Part shown: positions 17,023 to 26,198 of the stretch, in pieces
How positions within the stretch are numbered: position 1 is the first letter of the stretch
Layout of the letters: every line of letters begins with the position of its first letter
Assembly (NCBI GenBank): GCA_965223255.1
Contig: CBDCWA010000003.1
Span: forward strand, 868,001-932,000
From: CBDCWA01 sp965223255
GTDB lineage: Bacteria; Pseudomonadota; Alphaproteobacteria; Rhizobiales; Hyphomicrobiaceae
Direction: 5' to 3'
Length of the DNA stretch: 64,000 nucleotides
Translations under genes and position numbers: made by a program
The notes under the pieces: model-generated
Seen by the model: only the letters and a program-made list of their open reading frames with translations
Told to the model about the DNA's origin: nothing
Databases searched by the model: none

Positions 17023-17091
17023 CTGCCGCCCTACACGCCAACTGACACCCAGACCTAAATCGCTGGTCCCCCGAATACAAGCCGCAAATTT

Positions 17092-17727
17092 TCAATCGGC
17101 TTGCCGCTGCAAATCCTCTACGAAACCGGCAAGACCGTGACAACGAGTCCGTCGCAAACGTTCTGAATTCACGATTGCCGCGAGACCCGCTACGCTTTTC
17201 TCAACATCCGAATTGACAATCACATAGTCGTATTCGGACCAATGACCGATTTGGCTAACGGCTTCCGACATCCGTCGCTGAACGACAATCTCGCTGTCTT
17301 GTGCCCGCCCCCGCAACCGCTCTTCAAGCACCGCCACCGATGGCGGCAGAATAAACACGCGCACAACATCTTCCGGCATCTTCTGAGCCAGCTGCTGTGC
17401 ACCCTGCCAATCGATATCAAAAAGCACATCTTCGCCGCGCACCAATCGTTCTTCGACCTCGGCGCCAGGTGTCCCATAAAAATGATCGAACACCTTTGCC
17501 CATTCCAAAAGATCGCCGCTATCGCGCAGCACCTGAAAGCGGTCATGATCGACGAAAAAATAATCTTCGCCATCAACTTCGCCCGACCGTGCCGGCCGTG
17601 TCGTGACTGAAACCGATAAGTGCAGATTGTTATCGAGATCCAACAGTCGCTTTGCCAAAGTCGTCTTACCGGCGCCCGACGGTGATGACAGCACCAACAA
17701 CATGCCGCGGCGCGCAATATCGGTCAT
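17092..17727 (-). CDS. gmk: Guanylate kinase
   Basis: Gmk phosphorylates GMP to GDP with ATP. The chosen ATG at 17727 follows a strong purine-rich AGGGAGGGCGGGGAG; the frame is open further upstream but that part overlaps yicC. The 211-residue protein has the P-loop SSPSGAGKTT, SVTTRPARSGEVDGEDYFFV for GMP binding, and the lid region RLRGRAQDSEIVVQRRM. It lies 13 bases after yicC, the usual alphaproteobacterial pairing. Confidence 0.97.
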   Translation of the reverse strand: MTDIARRGMLLVLSSPSGAGKTTLAKRLLDLDNNLHLSVSVTTRPARSGEVDGEDYFFVDHDRFQVLRDSGDLLEWAKVFDHFYGTPGAEVEERLVRGEDVLFDIDWQGAQQLAQKMPEDVVRVFILPPSVAVLEERLRGRAQDSEIVVQRRMSEAVSQIGHWSEYDYVIVNSDVEKSVAGLAAIVNSERLRRTRCHGLAGFVEDLQRQAD

Positions 17728-17740
17728 CTCCCCGCCCTCC

Positions 17741-18628
17741 CTATTCGACGTTTTGCACCTGCTCACGCAGTTGATCGATCACGACTTTCAATTGCAATCC
17801 AGCCTTCGACATACGCGCATCAACAGCCTTTGAGCAAATTGTATTGGCCTCCCGATTAAATTCCTGCGCCAAAAAATCAAGTTTTCGACCGACCGCACCG
17901 TCGCTGGTCAATAGTGACCGCGCCGATTCGATGTGCGCACTAAGACGCTTGATCTCTTCTTCCACATCCGACCGTGTTGCCAGCAAAACGGCCTCCTGGT
18001 GCAGGCGCTGCTCATCCAGTCCGGCGCCGCGATCCAGCAATTTTGCCACTTGGTCACCCAGACGCTGTTTTGCAGTCTCGATGGCAGCAGCCGCCAAACC
18101 ACGAATCTCACCAACGAGCTCATCGATTTCCCGGATGTACTGCTCAAGTGCCGTGGCGATTGCCGCACCCTCCCGGTCACGCGCCATCGCGACCGCATCA
18201 AGTGCCAAATCAAGCGACGCCAACAACTCCGCCTGCCGCGCCTCTTGATCGGCGGGCGAGACCTCTTTTTCTATGGTCTCGATCACGCCCTTAACCCGCA
18301 ACACGCCGTCCGGGCTGACCGATGATGTTCCTAAAGCCGCGCCAACCTTCTTTGCTGCAGCGATCACCTGTGCCAATGCCTGCTGATTAATGCGGACATC
18401 GACATCGGCCCCCTCACTCTTCAGCATCAGCGTCGCATTAAGACTTCCCCGCTTGAACCGTGCACTACAGCGTCGGCGAACATCCTGCTCCATAGCCTCA
18501 TAGCCATTCGGCAGACGCACACGCACATCAAGCCCCCGCCCATTAACCGCACGCAGCTCCCAATGCCAGCGCGCCGCTCCATAAGCGCCGTCAGAGCGCC
18601 CGAAACCTGTCATGCTTTTGACAGTCAA
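17741..18628 (-). CDS. yicC: YicC family endoribonuclease-like protein
   Basis: YicC proteins are conserved stress-related proteins reported to act as endoribonucleases on RNA. The 295-residue protein has the N-terminal SMTGFGRSDG and ELRAVNGRGLDVRVRLP, a helical middle, and a C-terminal domain with GRKLDFLAQEFNREANTICSKA. The start is best read as TTG at 18628: GGGAGGGG lies six bases upstream (18635-18641 on the plus strand), while the in-frame ATG at 18613 is too far from it. The gene precedes gmk. Confidence 0.92.
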   Translation of the reverse strand: MTVKSMTGFGRSDGAYGAARWHWELRAVNGRGLDVRVRLPNGYEAMEQDVRRRCSARFKRGSLNATLMLKSEGADVDVRINQQALAQVIAAAKKVGAALGTSSVSPDGVLRVKGVIETIEKEVSPADQEARQAELLASLDLALDAVAMARDREGAAIATALEQYIREIDELVGEIRGLAAAAIETAKQRLGDQVAKLLDRGAGLDEQRLHQEAVLLATRSDVEEEIKRLSAHIESARSLLTSDGAVGRKLDFLAQEFNREANTICSKAVDARMSKAGLQLKVVIDQLREQVQNVE

Positions 18629-18749
18629 TTGAGCCCCTCCCTAAGATCAGCACCCGCAAACTACCCGTCACATGCCCCACACAAATAGTCGAACTCAAGC
18701 GACGGTATATATGATTATTCGCCAAACACCCACCGCTATTGGAGACATG

Positions 18750-18791
18750 CCAGGGTCCCGGCCAGGGTCCCAGCCAGCGTCCAGGTCCCAG
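18750..18791. repeat. Short CCAGGGTCCC-type direct repeats between mltG and yicC
   Basis: Two nearly identical 12-base units (18750-18761 and 18762-18773, CCAGGGTCCC plus GG or AG) are followed by a shortened CCAGCGT and a CCAGGTCCCAG. The array lies between the mltG stop and the yicC start, inside the likely transcript. It may have arisen by slippage. Confidence 0.6.
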
Positions 18792-18845
18792 CGCGCGCCG
18801 GATAGCGGGCAAACACAAGCGATCCACCTCCGCGCTGGCCCGGCC

Positions 18846-20141
18846 CTACCGTCCTGGACGACGCATCGGGATCGGGATGCCACCCCCCGCAGCCGACACC
18901 GCATCGGCAGGCGGCACAACAGGCTTACCATTAGCGTCGCGCTTAGCGGCCGCCTCGCCGCCCTGCCCATTATTAGCAGCGAGCTTTCGCTTCTTTTGTT
19001 CCCTGCGTAAACGTCGCTCAATGCGCCGCCATTTAGCCACTGCCGCATTGTGCTGCTTCAGGGTTTCGGAAAATATGTGCCCGCCACGACCGTCCGCAAC
19101 AAAGAACAAGGCCGCTGTCTGGGCAGGATTAAGCACTGCTAGAATTGCCGCGCGACCCGGATTGCAGATGGGTGTCGGTGGCAAACCATCAATCGCGTAG
19201 GTGTTGTGCGCCGTCTTTTTCTTGATCTCACTGCGATAAATGGGACGCCCCCATTTTACTTTGCCGCCATCGAGACCGTACAGAATGGTGGGGTCCGATT
19301 GTAATCTGATTTTCTTGCGCAGACGATTGACGAAGACGCCTGCCACCAGCGCCCGTTCATCCCGGCGTCCGGTTTCCTTCTCGACAATCGAAGCCAGAAC
19401 AATCGCCTCATCCGGTGACTTGATGGGTAGGTTTTCTTGCCGATTCGACCACGCCGCGCTGATCATTTTCCGCATCTGCTTCTGCATCAGCCCGATGACG
19501 TCGTTTCGATCCATGTTCCGCGGCACCCGATAGGTATCCGGCATAAGGCTGCCTTCCGCAGGCACCTGTGAAATCGTACCGGTAAGGTTCGGCGCTTTAT
19601 TGAGACGTTGCACGATCTGATAACTGGTCAACCCCTCAGGAATGGAGATGCGAAACAGCACCGTCTTGCCTTGCACAAGCGCACTGGCTACTTCGCCAAT
19701 CGATACCCTAGGTTTGAAAACATAGTCTCCGGCTTTCAGCGTCAAGGGTTTGCCACCACCGAACCGCTGGGCCATCGAGCGCACAACATAATGAGTGACA
19801 AACAAGTACTGGCTGGAAATAACGCCTTTGGCCGCCAGGCGCTTGGCAATATCGCGTGCGCCCTCGCCACGGCGCACCACAAACGATACCTCTTTCGAGA
19901 GCGGCCCCGCTGCGCTGAGTTGTGTGTCGACCCAAACCACGAAGCCACCAATGAGCAACAGACACACCAAGGCGAACGTAAAAAGTCCATTGATTGTTCG
20001 CAGTGTTTTGTTGAACGGGCGATTTTGTCTTACACGGCGTGGGGGCCGTTGCCGCGGCGAGGGCCGTGTGGGCTCCAGCGCCTGATAAGGACTGCGCGGT
20101 GGTTGCACTACCCTGAGACTATTTGGCCGACGTCTACTCAT
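18846..20141 (-). CDS. mltG: Endolytic peptidoglycan transglycosylase MltG
   Basis: MltG cleaves nascent glycan strands at the inner membrane and so helps set glycan length. The 431-residue protein has a basic, proline-rich cytoplasmic tail (about 1-45), one TM (about 48-70), then the LysM-like and YceG catalytic domain. The catalytic glutamate is in ASIVEKETGRRDE, with DPTILYGLDG and TYAIDGLPPTPICNPG following. A Lys-rich coiled stretch and a low-complexity tail extend past the usual C-terminus. The order fabF-mltG-yicC-gmk is standard for the class. Confidence 0.95.
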   Translation of the reverse strand: MSRRRPNSLRVVQPPRSPYQALEPTRPSPRQRPPRRVRQNRPFNKTLRTINGLFTFALVCLLLIGGFVVWVDTQLSAAGPLSKEVSFVVRRGEGARDIAKRLAAKGVISSQYLFVTHYVVRSMAQRFGGGKPLTLKAGDYVFKPRVSIGEVASALVQGKTVLFRISIPEGLTSYQIVQRLNKAPNLTGTISQVPAEGSLMPDTYRVPRNMDRNDVIGLMQKQMRKMISAAWSNRQENLPIKSPDEAIVLASIVEKETGRRDERALVAGVFVNRLRKKIRLQSDPTILYGLDGGKVKWGRPIYRSEIKKKTAHNTYAIDGLPPTPICNPGRAAILAVLNPAQTAALFFVADGRGGHIFSETLKQHNAAVAKWRRIERRLRREQKKRKLAANNGQGGEAAAKRDANGKPVVPPADAVSAAGGGIPIPMRRPGR

Positions 20142-20321
20142 ATGTGCGTTCCGACGATTGGCAACACGCCCTGCCCCCCATGCACATCACAATCATCGCA
20201 ATAGGTCCTACGGCACATAGCCAAAGCTTCAGGCAATCCCCAACTCTCAAAATCAGCTTAACCCAACAATATGGCGAACCGTTGCTTTATCTATTGGCCA
20301 AGGAGGGTTGCCCGCACGGGC

Positions 20322-21587
20322 TCAGGCATCAAGACGCCTGAAGACCAACGACGCATTAGTCCCGCCAAACCCAAATGAATTCGACAGCACGGTATTGATC
20401 TCCCGCGCTTTCGATTTGTGTGCCACCAGATCGATTGGTGTCGAAACCGATGGCTCATCCAGATTGAGTGTCGGCGGCACCATATTGTGTTGCATTGCCA
20501 ATATGGAAAAAATGGCTTCCACAGCGCCGGCAGCGCCCAGCAGATGCCCGATCGCAGACTTTGTCGATGACATACAAAGCGTGTTTGCTGCCTCTCCAAA
20601 CAACCGTTCCACGGCGCCCAATTCGATCTCATCACCCATCGGCGTTGATGTGCCATGCGCATTGACATAATCGATCTCTTCTGGCGCAATTCCAGCCCGC
20701 GCGATCGCAGCCTTCATGCACCGAAAGGCCCCATCACCATTTTCTGCCGGCGCAGTGATGTGGAAGGCATCCCCTGATAGGCCATAACCGATAAGCTCGG
20801 CATAGATCTCAGCGCCGCGGGCTTTCGCATGCTCATAAGATTCAAGCACGACGATGCCCGCGCCTTCGCCCATAACAAAACCGTCACGATCTTTGTCATA
20901 GGGCCGTGAGGCCTTGGTCGGCGTATCATTGAAATGCGTTGAAAGCGCCCGGCACGCGACAAAACCGGCAAGTGCCAGCCGACAAATCGGGCTTTCCGCA
21001 CCACCGGCGACCATCACGTCAGCATCTCCGAGCGCGATCAGGCGTGCAGCATCACCAATCGCATGCGCACCCGTCGAACACGCCGTCACGACCGCGTGAT
21101 TCGGGCCCTTTAGATTGTTTCGGATGGATACATAACCGGACGCCAAATTTATGAGTCGTCCTGGAATAAAAAAAGGACTGATGCGGCGCGGACCTTTGTC
21201 CTGTAGCAGCACGGCATTTTCAGCGATGCCATTCAGCCCGCCAATTCCCGACCCAATAAGGACTCCGGCACGCTCCTGCTTTTCCGCGGTGTCTGCCACA
21301 TAGCCCGCATCATCCAGCGCCTGGCGAGCAGCAGCAACAGCAAACAAGATGAAATCATCGACTTTGCGCGCCTCTTTGCGCTCCATCCAGGCATCTTGAT
21401 CGAAGTCCCAAGGCTTATCAGCATCGCGCGGTACAAAGCAGGCAATCTTGCAGGAGATATCGGAAACGTCGAACTCTTCCACGCGGCGGGCAGCATTTTC
21501 TCCGTCGACCAGACGTGACCACGAATTATCGACCCCTGACCCAAGAGGAGTGACCAACCCAAGCCCTGTCACCACCACACGACGCAT
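20322..21587 (-). CDS. fabF: Beta-ketoacyl-ACP synthase II FabF
   Basis: FabF condenses malonyl-ACP with acyl-ACP during chain elongation. With the ATG at 21587 the product is 421 residues and begins MRRVVVTGLGLVTPLGSG. The Cys-His-His triad is visible: cysteine about 170 in TACSTGAHAIG, histidine in NAHGTSTPMGD, histidine in KSAIGHLLGAAG. The C-terminal GFGGTNASLVFRR is typical. A frame extension of nine residues upstream is not supported. Confidence 0.97.
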   Translation of the reverse strand: MRRVVVTGLGLVTPLGSGVDNSWSRLVDGENAARRVEEFDVSDISCKIACFVPRDADKPWDFDQDAWMERKEARKVDDFILFAVAAARQALDDAGYVADTAEKQERAGVLIGSGIGGLNGIAENAVLLQDKGPRRISPFFIPGRLINLASGYVSIRNNLKGPNHAVVTACSTGAHAIGDAARLIALGDADVMVAGGAESPICRLALAGFVACRALSTHFNDTPTKASRPYDKDRDGFVMGEGAGIVVLESYEHAKARGAEIYAELIGYGLSGDAFHITAPAENGDGAFRCMKAAIARAGIAPEEIDYVNAHGTSTPMGDEIELGAVERLFGEAANTLCMSSTKSAIGHLLGAAGAVEAIFSILAMQHNMVPPTLNLDEPSVSTPIDLVAHKSKAREINTVLSNSFGFGGTNASLVFRRLDA

Positions 21588-21689
21588 GCCATTATCCGAC
21601 CTTAATCGCCGCACACTACCCGCGCCCGCGCAACTCGACAGTTTTCAACGCCAAGCTATCGGCACTCATCAAGTGCAGCATCCGCAGCT

Positions 21690-21944
21690 TTATGCCTCGG
21701 CTTTGCCAGCATGTTTATTCAGGAATTCAATTGCATTGCCGACCGTGAGGATATGTTCGGCTGCATCATCCGGAATCTCACATTTGAATTCTTCTTCAAA
21801 CGCCATCACCAATTCGACGGTGTCCAGGCTGTCTGCGCCGAGATCATCAATAAACGATGCGTTCTCAGTGACTTTTTCTGCCTCAACACCCAGGTGCTGT
21901 ACGACGATCTTTTTTACACGTTCCGCAATATCGCTGTCGCTCAT
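21690..21944 (-). CDS. acpP: Acyl carrier protein AcpP
   Basis: This 84-residue acidic four-helix protein carries acyl intermediates on a phosphopantetheine arm. The attachment serine is S39 in DLGADSLDTVELVMA. It lies between fabG and fabF, about 100 bases before the latter. Its 5' gap of 265 bases probably holds a dedicated promoter, as expected for a highly expressed gene. Confidence 0.98.
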   Translation of the reverse strand: MSDSDIAERVKKIVVQHLGVEAEKVTENASFIDDLGADSLDTVELVMAFEEEFKCEIPDDAAEHILTVGNAIEFLNKHAGKAEA

Positions 21945-22209
21945 CAGTTCCCCTCACCTCTTTTTAGGTTGCAGCTAAAATCCATTAGAATTCCACACGT
22001 ATGCCAAAATGCGCGCTCCACGTCATTATCTATTCGGATTGGCACACCCGACATCCTCCGGTTTGTATGGCGCGTGATCCAGAGAATTCAGCCTCAAAGA
22101 TCATCCAAAACAGCCGGCTCGTATCACACTTCCCCGGGCAAGACCAGGGTTCAGCGGCTGCCATACCCCTGTCACAGGCCAGAGCCAGTCACTATAACCC
22201 CATTTGCCG

Positions 22210-22953
22210 CTAGATCATCACCATTCCGCCATTGACATGAAGTGTTTGACCGGTCACGTAGCGCCCGCTCTCACCGGCCAGATAGACTGCCGCCGCCGCG
22301 ATATCCTCGGGCACGCCAAAAGACTGGGCAGGAATAGCATCCATGATCGCAGAGACTTGTTTTTCATTCAAAACATCGGTCATCGGCGTCTTAATGAAGC
22401 CCGGCGCAATGCAATTTGCGGTAATACCGCGGGTAGCGACTTCTCGCGCCAACGACTTGGTCATACCGATAATTCCGGCTTTAGTTGCGGCATAATTGGC
22501 CTGACCGGGGTTGCCGACGATACCGGATACCGACGAGATATTTATGATGCGGCCATAACCGGTCTTGGACCGCATCATGTGGCGTGACCCCGCCCGCATC
22601 AGTCGGAACGTAGATGTCAGATTCACCGCGACAACCTCATCCCACTGCTCATCCTTCATGACCATGAACAGGTTATCTTTTGTCATCCCGGCATTATTGA
22701 CCAGGATATCGAGCCTGCCGAGTTCTTCGATCGCCTTGTCGACCAACCCGTCGACCTCTTCCATATTGCCGAGATCGCAGGGGCAAATCGACACACGGTC
22801 ACCGAGTTCACCTGCCAGCGCCTCCAATTTATCGCGGCGCCGTCCTGATATCGCCACTCTGCCACCCTGGCCATGAAACGCCCGTGCAATGGCTTCTCCA
22901 ATTCCCCCGGTTGCCCCGGTCACCAGCGCTGTTTTATCGGTCAAATCAAACAT
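22210..22953 (-). CDS. fabG: 3-oxoacyl-ACP reductase FabG
   Basis: FabG reduces 3-oxoacyl-ACP with NADPH. The 247-residue short-chain dehydrogenase has the cofactor motif TGATGGIGEAIA (about 12-23), NNAG at about 86-89, catalytic Ser about 141, and Tyr154/Lys158 in YAATKAG. It ends in the family's YVTGQTLHVNGGMVMI. It starts nine bases after fabD. Confidence 0.97.
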   Translation of the reverse strand: MFDLTDKTALVTGATGGIGEAIARAFHGQGGRVAISGRRRDKLEALAGELGDRVSICPCDLGNMEEVDGLVDKAIEELGRLDILVNNAGMTKDNLFMVMKDEQWDEVVAVNLTSTFRLMRAGSRHMMRSKTGYGRIINISSVSGIVGNPGQANYAATKAGIIGMTKSLAREVATRGITANCIAPGFIKTPMTDVLNEKQVSAIMDAIPAQSFGVPEDIAAAAVYLAGESGRYVTGQTLHVNGGMVMI

Positions 22954-22962
22954 AACTCACCT

Positions 22963-23910
22963 TTAGCCGAGAATTTCTGTCCCAAGCGTCTCAATATCAT
23001 CCGGGCGTCCAATCGACGTTGCGCGAACATCCGACGCAATTCTTTTTATCAGGCCAGCCAACACCTTACCCGCACCGATTTCATAAAAATCGTCGACCCC
23101 GGCCGCCACCATATTCGCCACGCTTTCCCGCCAACGTACGGTGCCGGTCACCTGCTCGATCAAACGCTGACCGATTTCTTCTGGCTCCTCGACCGGCGCA
23201 GCCACAACATTGGCGAAAACTGGTACCACCGGCTTTCGCAACGCGATGTCGCCAAGAGCCGTCGCCATTGCGTCCGCCGCCGGTTGCATTAAAGAGCAAT
23301 GAAATGGCGCGCTCACCGGCAGCGGTAGCGCCCGACGCGCGCCATGCGATTTGGCGATCTCCAGAACACGGCCCATCGCCGTTGCATGTCCTGAAACGAC
23401 AACCTGCATCGGCTCATTGTCATTTGCGATCTCACAAACGTCCGAGCCTGCAGCTTCTGCTGCAAGGGCCTCTGCCGCAGTAATGCCAATCCCAAGCAGC
23501 GCAACCATTCCCCCTTCGTTGACCGGTACCGCGGCCTGCATCGCCTGCCCGCGTATCCGCAGCAGCTTTGCTGCTTCGCCGACCGAAAGAGCCTTCGCGG
23601 CTGCTAGCGCGGAATATTCACCCAGTGAATGGCCGGCCACGTACGAGACGCGGTCCTCAAGAGAGAGGCCACGTTCAGCTTCAAGCACCCGGATAACGGC
23701 CAGCGACATCGCCATCAGCGCGGGCTGGGCGTTTTGCGTCAATGTCAGCGTGTCCTTGGGGCCATTCCAGATCAGCTCAGAGAGCTTTTCGCCTAACGCC
23801 TCATCAACTTCATCAAATACGGCCTTGGCTGCCGGGTATCGAGCTGCCAAATCGGCTCCCATACCCACCTCTTGGCTGCCCTGGCCCGGAAAAACGAATG
23901 CAATCGCCAT
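22963..23910 (-). CDS. fabD: Malonyl-CoA:ACP transacylase FabD
   Basis: FabD loads malonate onto ACP. With the ATG at 23910 the protein is 315 residues and begins MAIAFVFPGQGSQEVGMG; a GAGGG stands about ten bases upstream. The nucleophile is the serine of GHSLGEYSALAA, and the catalytic histidine is in APFHCSLMQPA. The open frame continues 14 residues upstream without family similarity. It leads the fabD-fabG-acpP-fabF run. Confidence 0.96.
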   Translation of the reverse strand: MAIAFVFPGQGSQEVGMGADLAARYPAAKAVFDEVDEALGEKLSELIWNGPKDTLTLTQNAQPALMAMSLAVIRVLEAERGLSLEDRVSYVAGHSLGEYSALAAAKALSVGEAAKLLRIRGQAMQAAVPVNEGGMVALLGIGITAAEALAAEAAGSDVCEIANDNEPMQVVVSGHATAMGRVLEIAKSHGARRALPLPVSAPFHCSLMQPAADAMATALGDIALRKPVVPVFANVVAAPVEEPEEIGQRLIEQVTGTVRWRESVANMVAAGVDDFYEIGAGKVLAGLIKRIASDVRATSIGRPDDIETLGTEILG

Positions 23911-24248
23911 AAAACTCGCACCCTCAAACGACCGCGCCTTCGCGACCGTCAATCGTTGTTATGATGTCTTGGGGCTAAAGACACATGCCATTGCAACGTG
24001 TCAAGCAAAACGCCAAAACTCTTGCCACATACCCCGGCATCGACTAGAAGCAAGGCCGTAAGAGCCCCCTCGGTTGAAGGCTGAACGGAAAGCAGCAGCG
24101 ACTGCAACGGTAAAATGCGCCGTGGTTTCCAGTGTCTTCGCTCTTTATGGCTTGGATCTTGGCCTTTCCTGCCGGCCCGCCCGGCATATCTGGCTCAAGA
24201 GAGGCTTTGCACTGAGGGGCGGAAAGAGCATTTGGAAAGGCACAGATC
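23911..24248. promoter_or_regulatory. Divergent fabD/rpsF upstream region with a GC-rich hairpin in the rpsF leader
   Basis: No gene is supported in these 338 bases. In the probable rpsF leader, TGCCGG (24170-24175) pairs perfectly with CCGGCA (24181-24186) around CCCGC, 63 bases before the start codon. Leaders of rpsF often bind the S6:S18 complex for autoregulation at a stem carrying a CCG bulge. The hairpin here is only suggestive, and no T-run makes it a terminator. Confidence 0.35.
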
Positions 24249-24755
24249 ATGCCCCTTTACGAGCATGTTTACCTGGCGCGTCAGGACGTATCGGCCCAAC
24301 AGGTCGAAACCGCGACCAAGGAATATACCTCGATCATCGAAGGCGCCGGCGGCAGCGTCCAACGCACCGAATATTGGGGCGTAAAGACGCTTGCCTATAA
24401 GATAAAAAAGAACCGCAAGGCGCACTATACAATGATGAATATAGATGCGAGCCCTGAAGCGGTTGCCGAGATGGAACGCCAGATGGGGCTGTCGTCAGAT
24501 GTCATCCGGTTTATGACCATTCGCGTTGACGCCCACGAAACAGAACCAAGCGTGCAAATGCGCAAGAGTGATCGCGACGAACGCCGCGGCGGTCCTCGGG
24601 GCCCGCGCCGTGGCGACGGTCCGGGAGGATCAACATTCCGAGACCGCGGCGCAAGCGGTGAGCGCCAAGAGCGCCCATCCCACGACCGACAAGGATCAGA
24701 TCGCCCAGCGCCGGACCGCCGCTCCGCTGCAACCGAAGAACCAACAGCTGAGTAG
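24249..24755 (+). CDS. rpsF: 30S ribosomal protein S6, with long charged C-terminal tail
   Basis: S6 binds S18 in the 30S platform. The 168-residue protein has the S6 ferredoxin-like domain (about 1-95: MPLYEHVYLARQDVS, TEYWGVKTLAYKIKK, GLSSDVIRFMTIRV). A disordered tail of about 70 residues rich in Arg, Gly, Asp and Pro follows, longer than in enterobacteria but usual for alphaproteobacteria. It is followed after 11 bases by rpsR. Confidence 0.97.
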   Translation: MPLYEHVYLARQDVSAQQVETATKEYTSIIEGAGGSVQRTEYWGVKTLAYKIKKNRKAHYTMMNIDASPEAVAEMERQMGLSSDVIRFMTIRVDAHETEPSVQMRKSDRDERRGGPRGPRRGDGPGGSTFRDRGASGERQERPSHDRQGSDRPAPDRRSAATEEPTAE

Positions 24756-24766
24756 GGAAGAATATC

Positions 24767-25018
24767 ATGGCAGAACCAGCATCACGCGGGCCTGCGCGCC
24801 GTCCTTTCCAGCGCCGTCGCAAGACCTGTCCCTTTTCGTCCGACGTCTCGCCCCGCATCGACTATAAGGATGTGCGGTTGTTGAGCCGTTATATTTCCGA
24901 GCGCGGCAAAATCGTGCCAAGCCGGATCACCGCCGTATCCAGCAAGAAACAGCGAGAACTTGCCCGCGCCATCAAACGGGCGCGCTTCTTGGGTCTCTTG
25001 CCCTATGTAATTAAGTAG
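24767..25018 (+). CDS. rpsR: 30S ribosomal protein S18
   Basis: This is the 83-residue partner of S6. It shows RRPFQRRRKTCPFSSDVSPRIDYKD, the RLLSRYISERGKIVPSRIT core, and the C-terminal REL-ARAIKRARFLGLLPYV. The second gene of the rpsF-rpsR-DUF2232-rplI run. Confidence 0.98.
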   Translation: MAEPASRGPARRPFQRRRKTCPFSSDVSPRIDYKDVRLLSRYISERGKIVPSRITAVSSKKQRELARAIKRARFLGLLPYVIK

Positions 25019-25111
25019 TATGCGGCCTCGATGCTGGCCGTCAGGCACCGGCCCAGATCGACGTCGCATAACAGGTATCGAAGGTTGGGTAGGGAGCCAC
25101 GAAGCCCCCTT

Positions 25112-25130
25112 GCTCTAACCGCCCTAGAGC
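25112..25130. repeat. GCTCTA/TAGAGC hairpin upstream of the DUF2232 gene
   Basis: GCTCTA at 25112-25117 pairs with TAGAGC at 25125-25130 around ACCGCCC. It lies 12 bases before the DUF2232 start codon. It resembles the pairs at 494-517 and 26910-26986, hinting at a small dispersed palindrome family. Confidence 0.4.
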
Positions 25131-25142
25131 GGGACAGCTGAA

Positions 25143-26135
25143 ATGATGCAAAGAGCACTCCTGATTGGCATTGGCAGCGGCCTTGTGTCGTCCCTGCTCT
25201 TTGTCTCCATCACCCGCGCCAGTCTATTCGGCATTTTCGCGACATTCTTCCTGGCACCACTCCCGCTGGCTATAGCCGGCTTGGGATGGGGCGCGACGGC
25301 AGGACTGGCGGCGGCTGCGACCGGCACCCTGGTCATTGTTGGCCTCGGCGCAATGCCGGCAGCCACGTTCTATGCCGCGGTTATTGGCTTGCCGATGGCC
25401 GCACTCACCTATTTGCTTATGCTAAGCCGCCAGGTGCCAGCAGCGGAACCGAATGAGACGCTCACGCTTGAGTGGTATCCACCCGGGCGCATCGTGGCCT
25501 ATGCGGCGCTGTGGGGCGGCGCACTGGCAGCCATTGTTCTGCTAATGGTCGGCTTTGACGTCGAGACGCTGCATAAAGCCATGCGCCAAAACCTGGACAA
25601 GATGTTGAGCCAGGGCGGCGCGCTGGCACCGACCATCAAACGTCCGTTGACGGAGGCAGACAAAGACGCCTTCGTGAAGCTCATGGTGACAGCGCTGCCG
25701 GGCGCCCTCGCAACGTCCTGGATGATTCTTGCCATCCTGAATCTCTGGCTTGCCGGACATGCCGCCCGCATCTCTGGCCGTCTGATCCGACCATGGCCGG
25801 ATCTGGCGGCTATCACGCTGCCGCCAAAGACGCCAATAATATTTGCCGCCGCAGCGCTGGCGACATTCCTTGGCGGCATGCCCGGCCTGATCGCCTCAGG
25901 CTTCGCCTTTGCCCTCTTGTCAGCATACACACTGGTAGGCCTGGCCATCCTCCATTGGATAACGCGACCAATCCGCGAGCGCGGGCTCATTCTTGTGATG
26001 GTCTATCTGGCGCTCGTTATGCTCAACCCATTTAGCAGCATGATCCTTGCCGTAATCGGCCTGTCAGAGCCGGTCTCGCCCTTGCGCCGCCGCCCGCTGC
26101 CCCCCACCGATCCACCATCAACATCACCTGGTTAG
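25143..26135 (+). CDS. DUF2232 integral membrane protein
   Basis: The 330-residue protein is mostly hydrophobic with about eight predicted TM segments. It shows no catalytic motif I can name. DUF2232 genes lie between rpsR and rplI in many alphaproteobacteria, as here, so synteny supports the assignment. Its function is not established; related proteins resemble S-component-like or YybS membrane proteins. It is expected to be cotranscribed with the ribosomal genes. Confidence 0.85.
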   Translation: MMQRALLIGIGSGLVSSLLFVSITRASLFGIFATFFLAPLPLAIAGLGWGATAGLAAAATGTLVIVGLGAMPAATFYAAVIGLPMAALTYLLMLSRQVPAAEPNETLTLEWYPPGRIVAYAALWGGALAAIVLLMVGFDVETLHKAMRQNLDKMLSQGGALAPTIKRPLTEADKDAFVKLMVTALPGALATSWMILAILNLWLAGHAARISGRLIRPWPDLAAITLPPKTPIIFAAAALATFLGGMPGLIASGFAFALLSAYTLVGLAILHWITRPIRERGLILVMVYLALVMLNPFSSMILAVIGLSEPVSPLRRRPLPPTDPPSTSPG

Positions 26136-26198
26136 CACGCCAGCAAAACGATCCGACACGATCACTGAGGCACAACAGCACGACAACGGAGAACCCCC

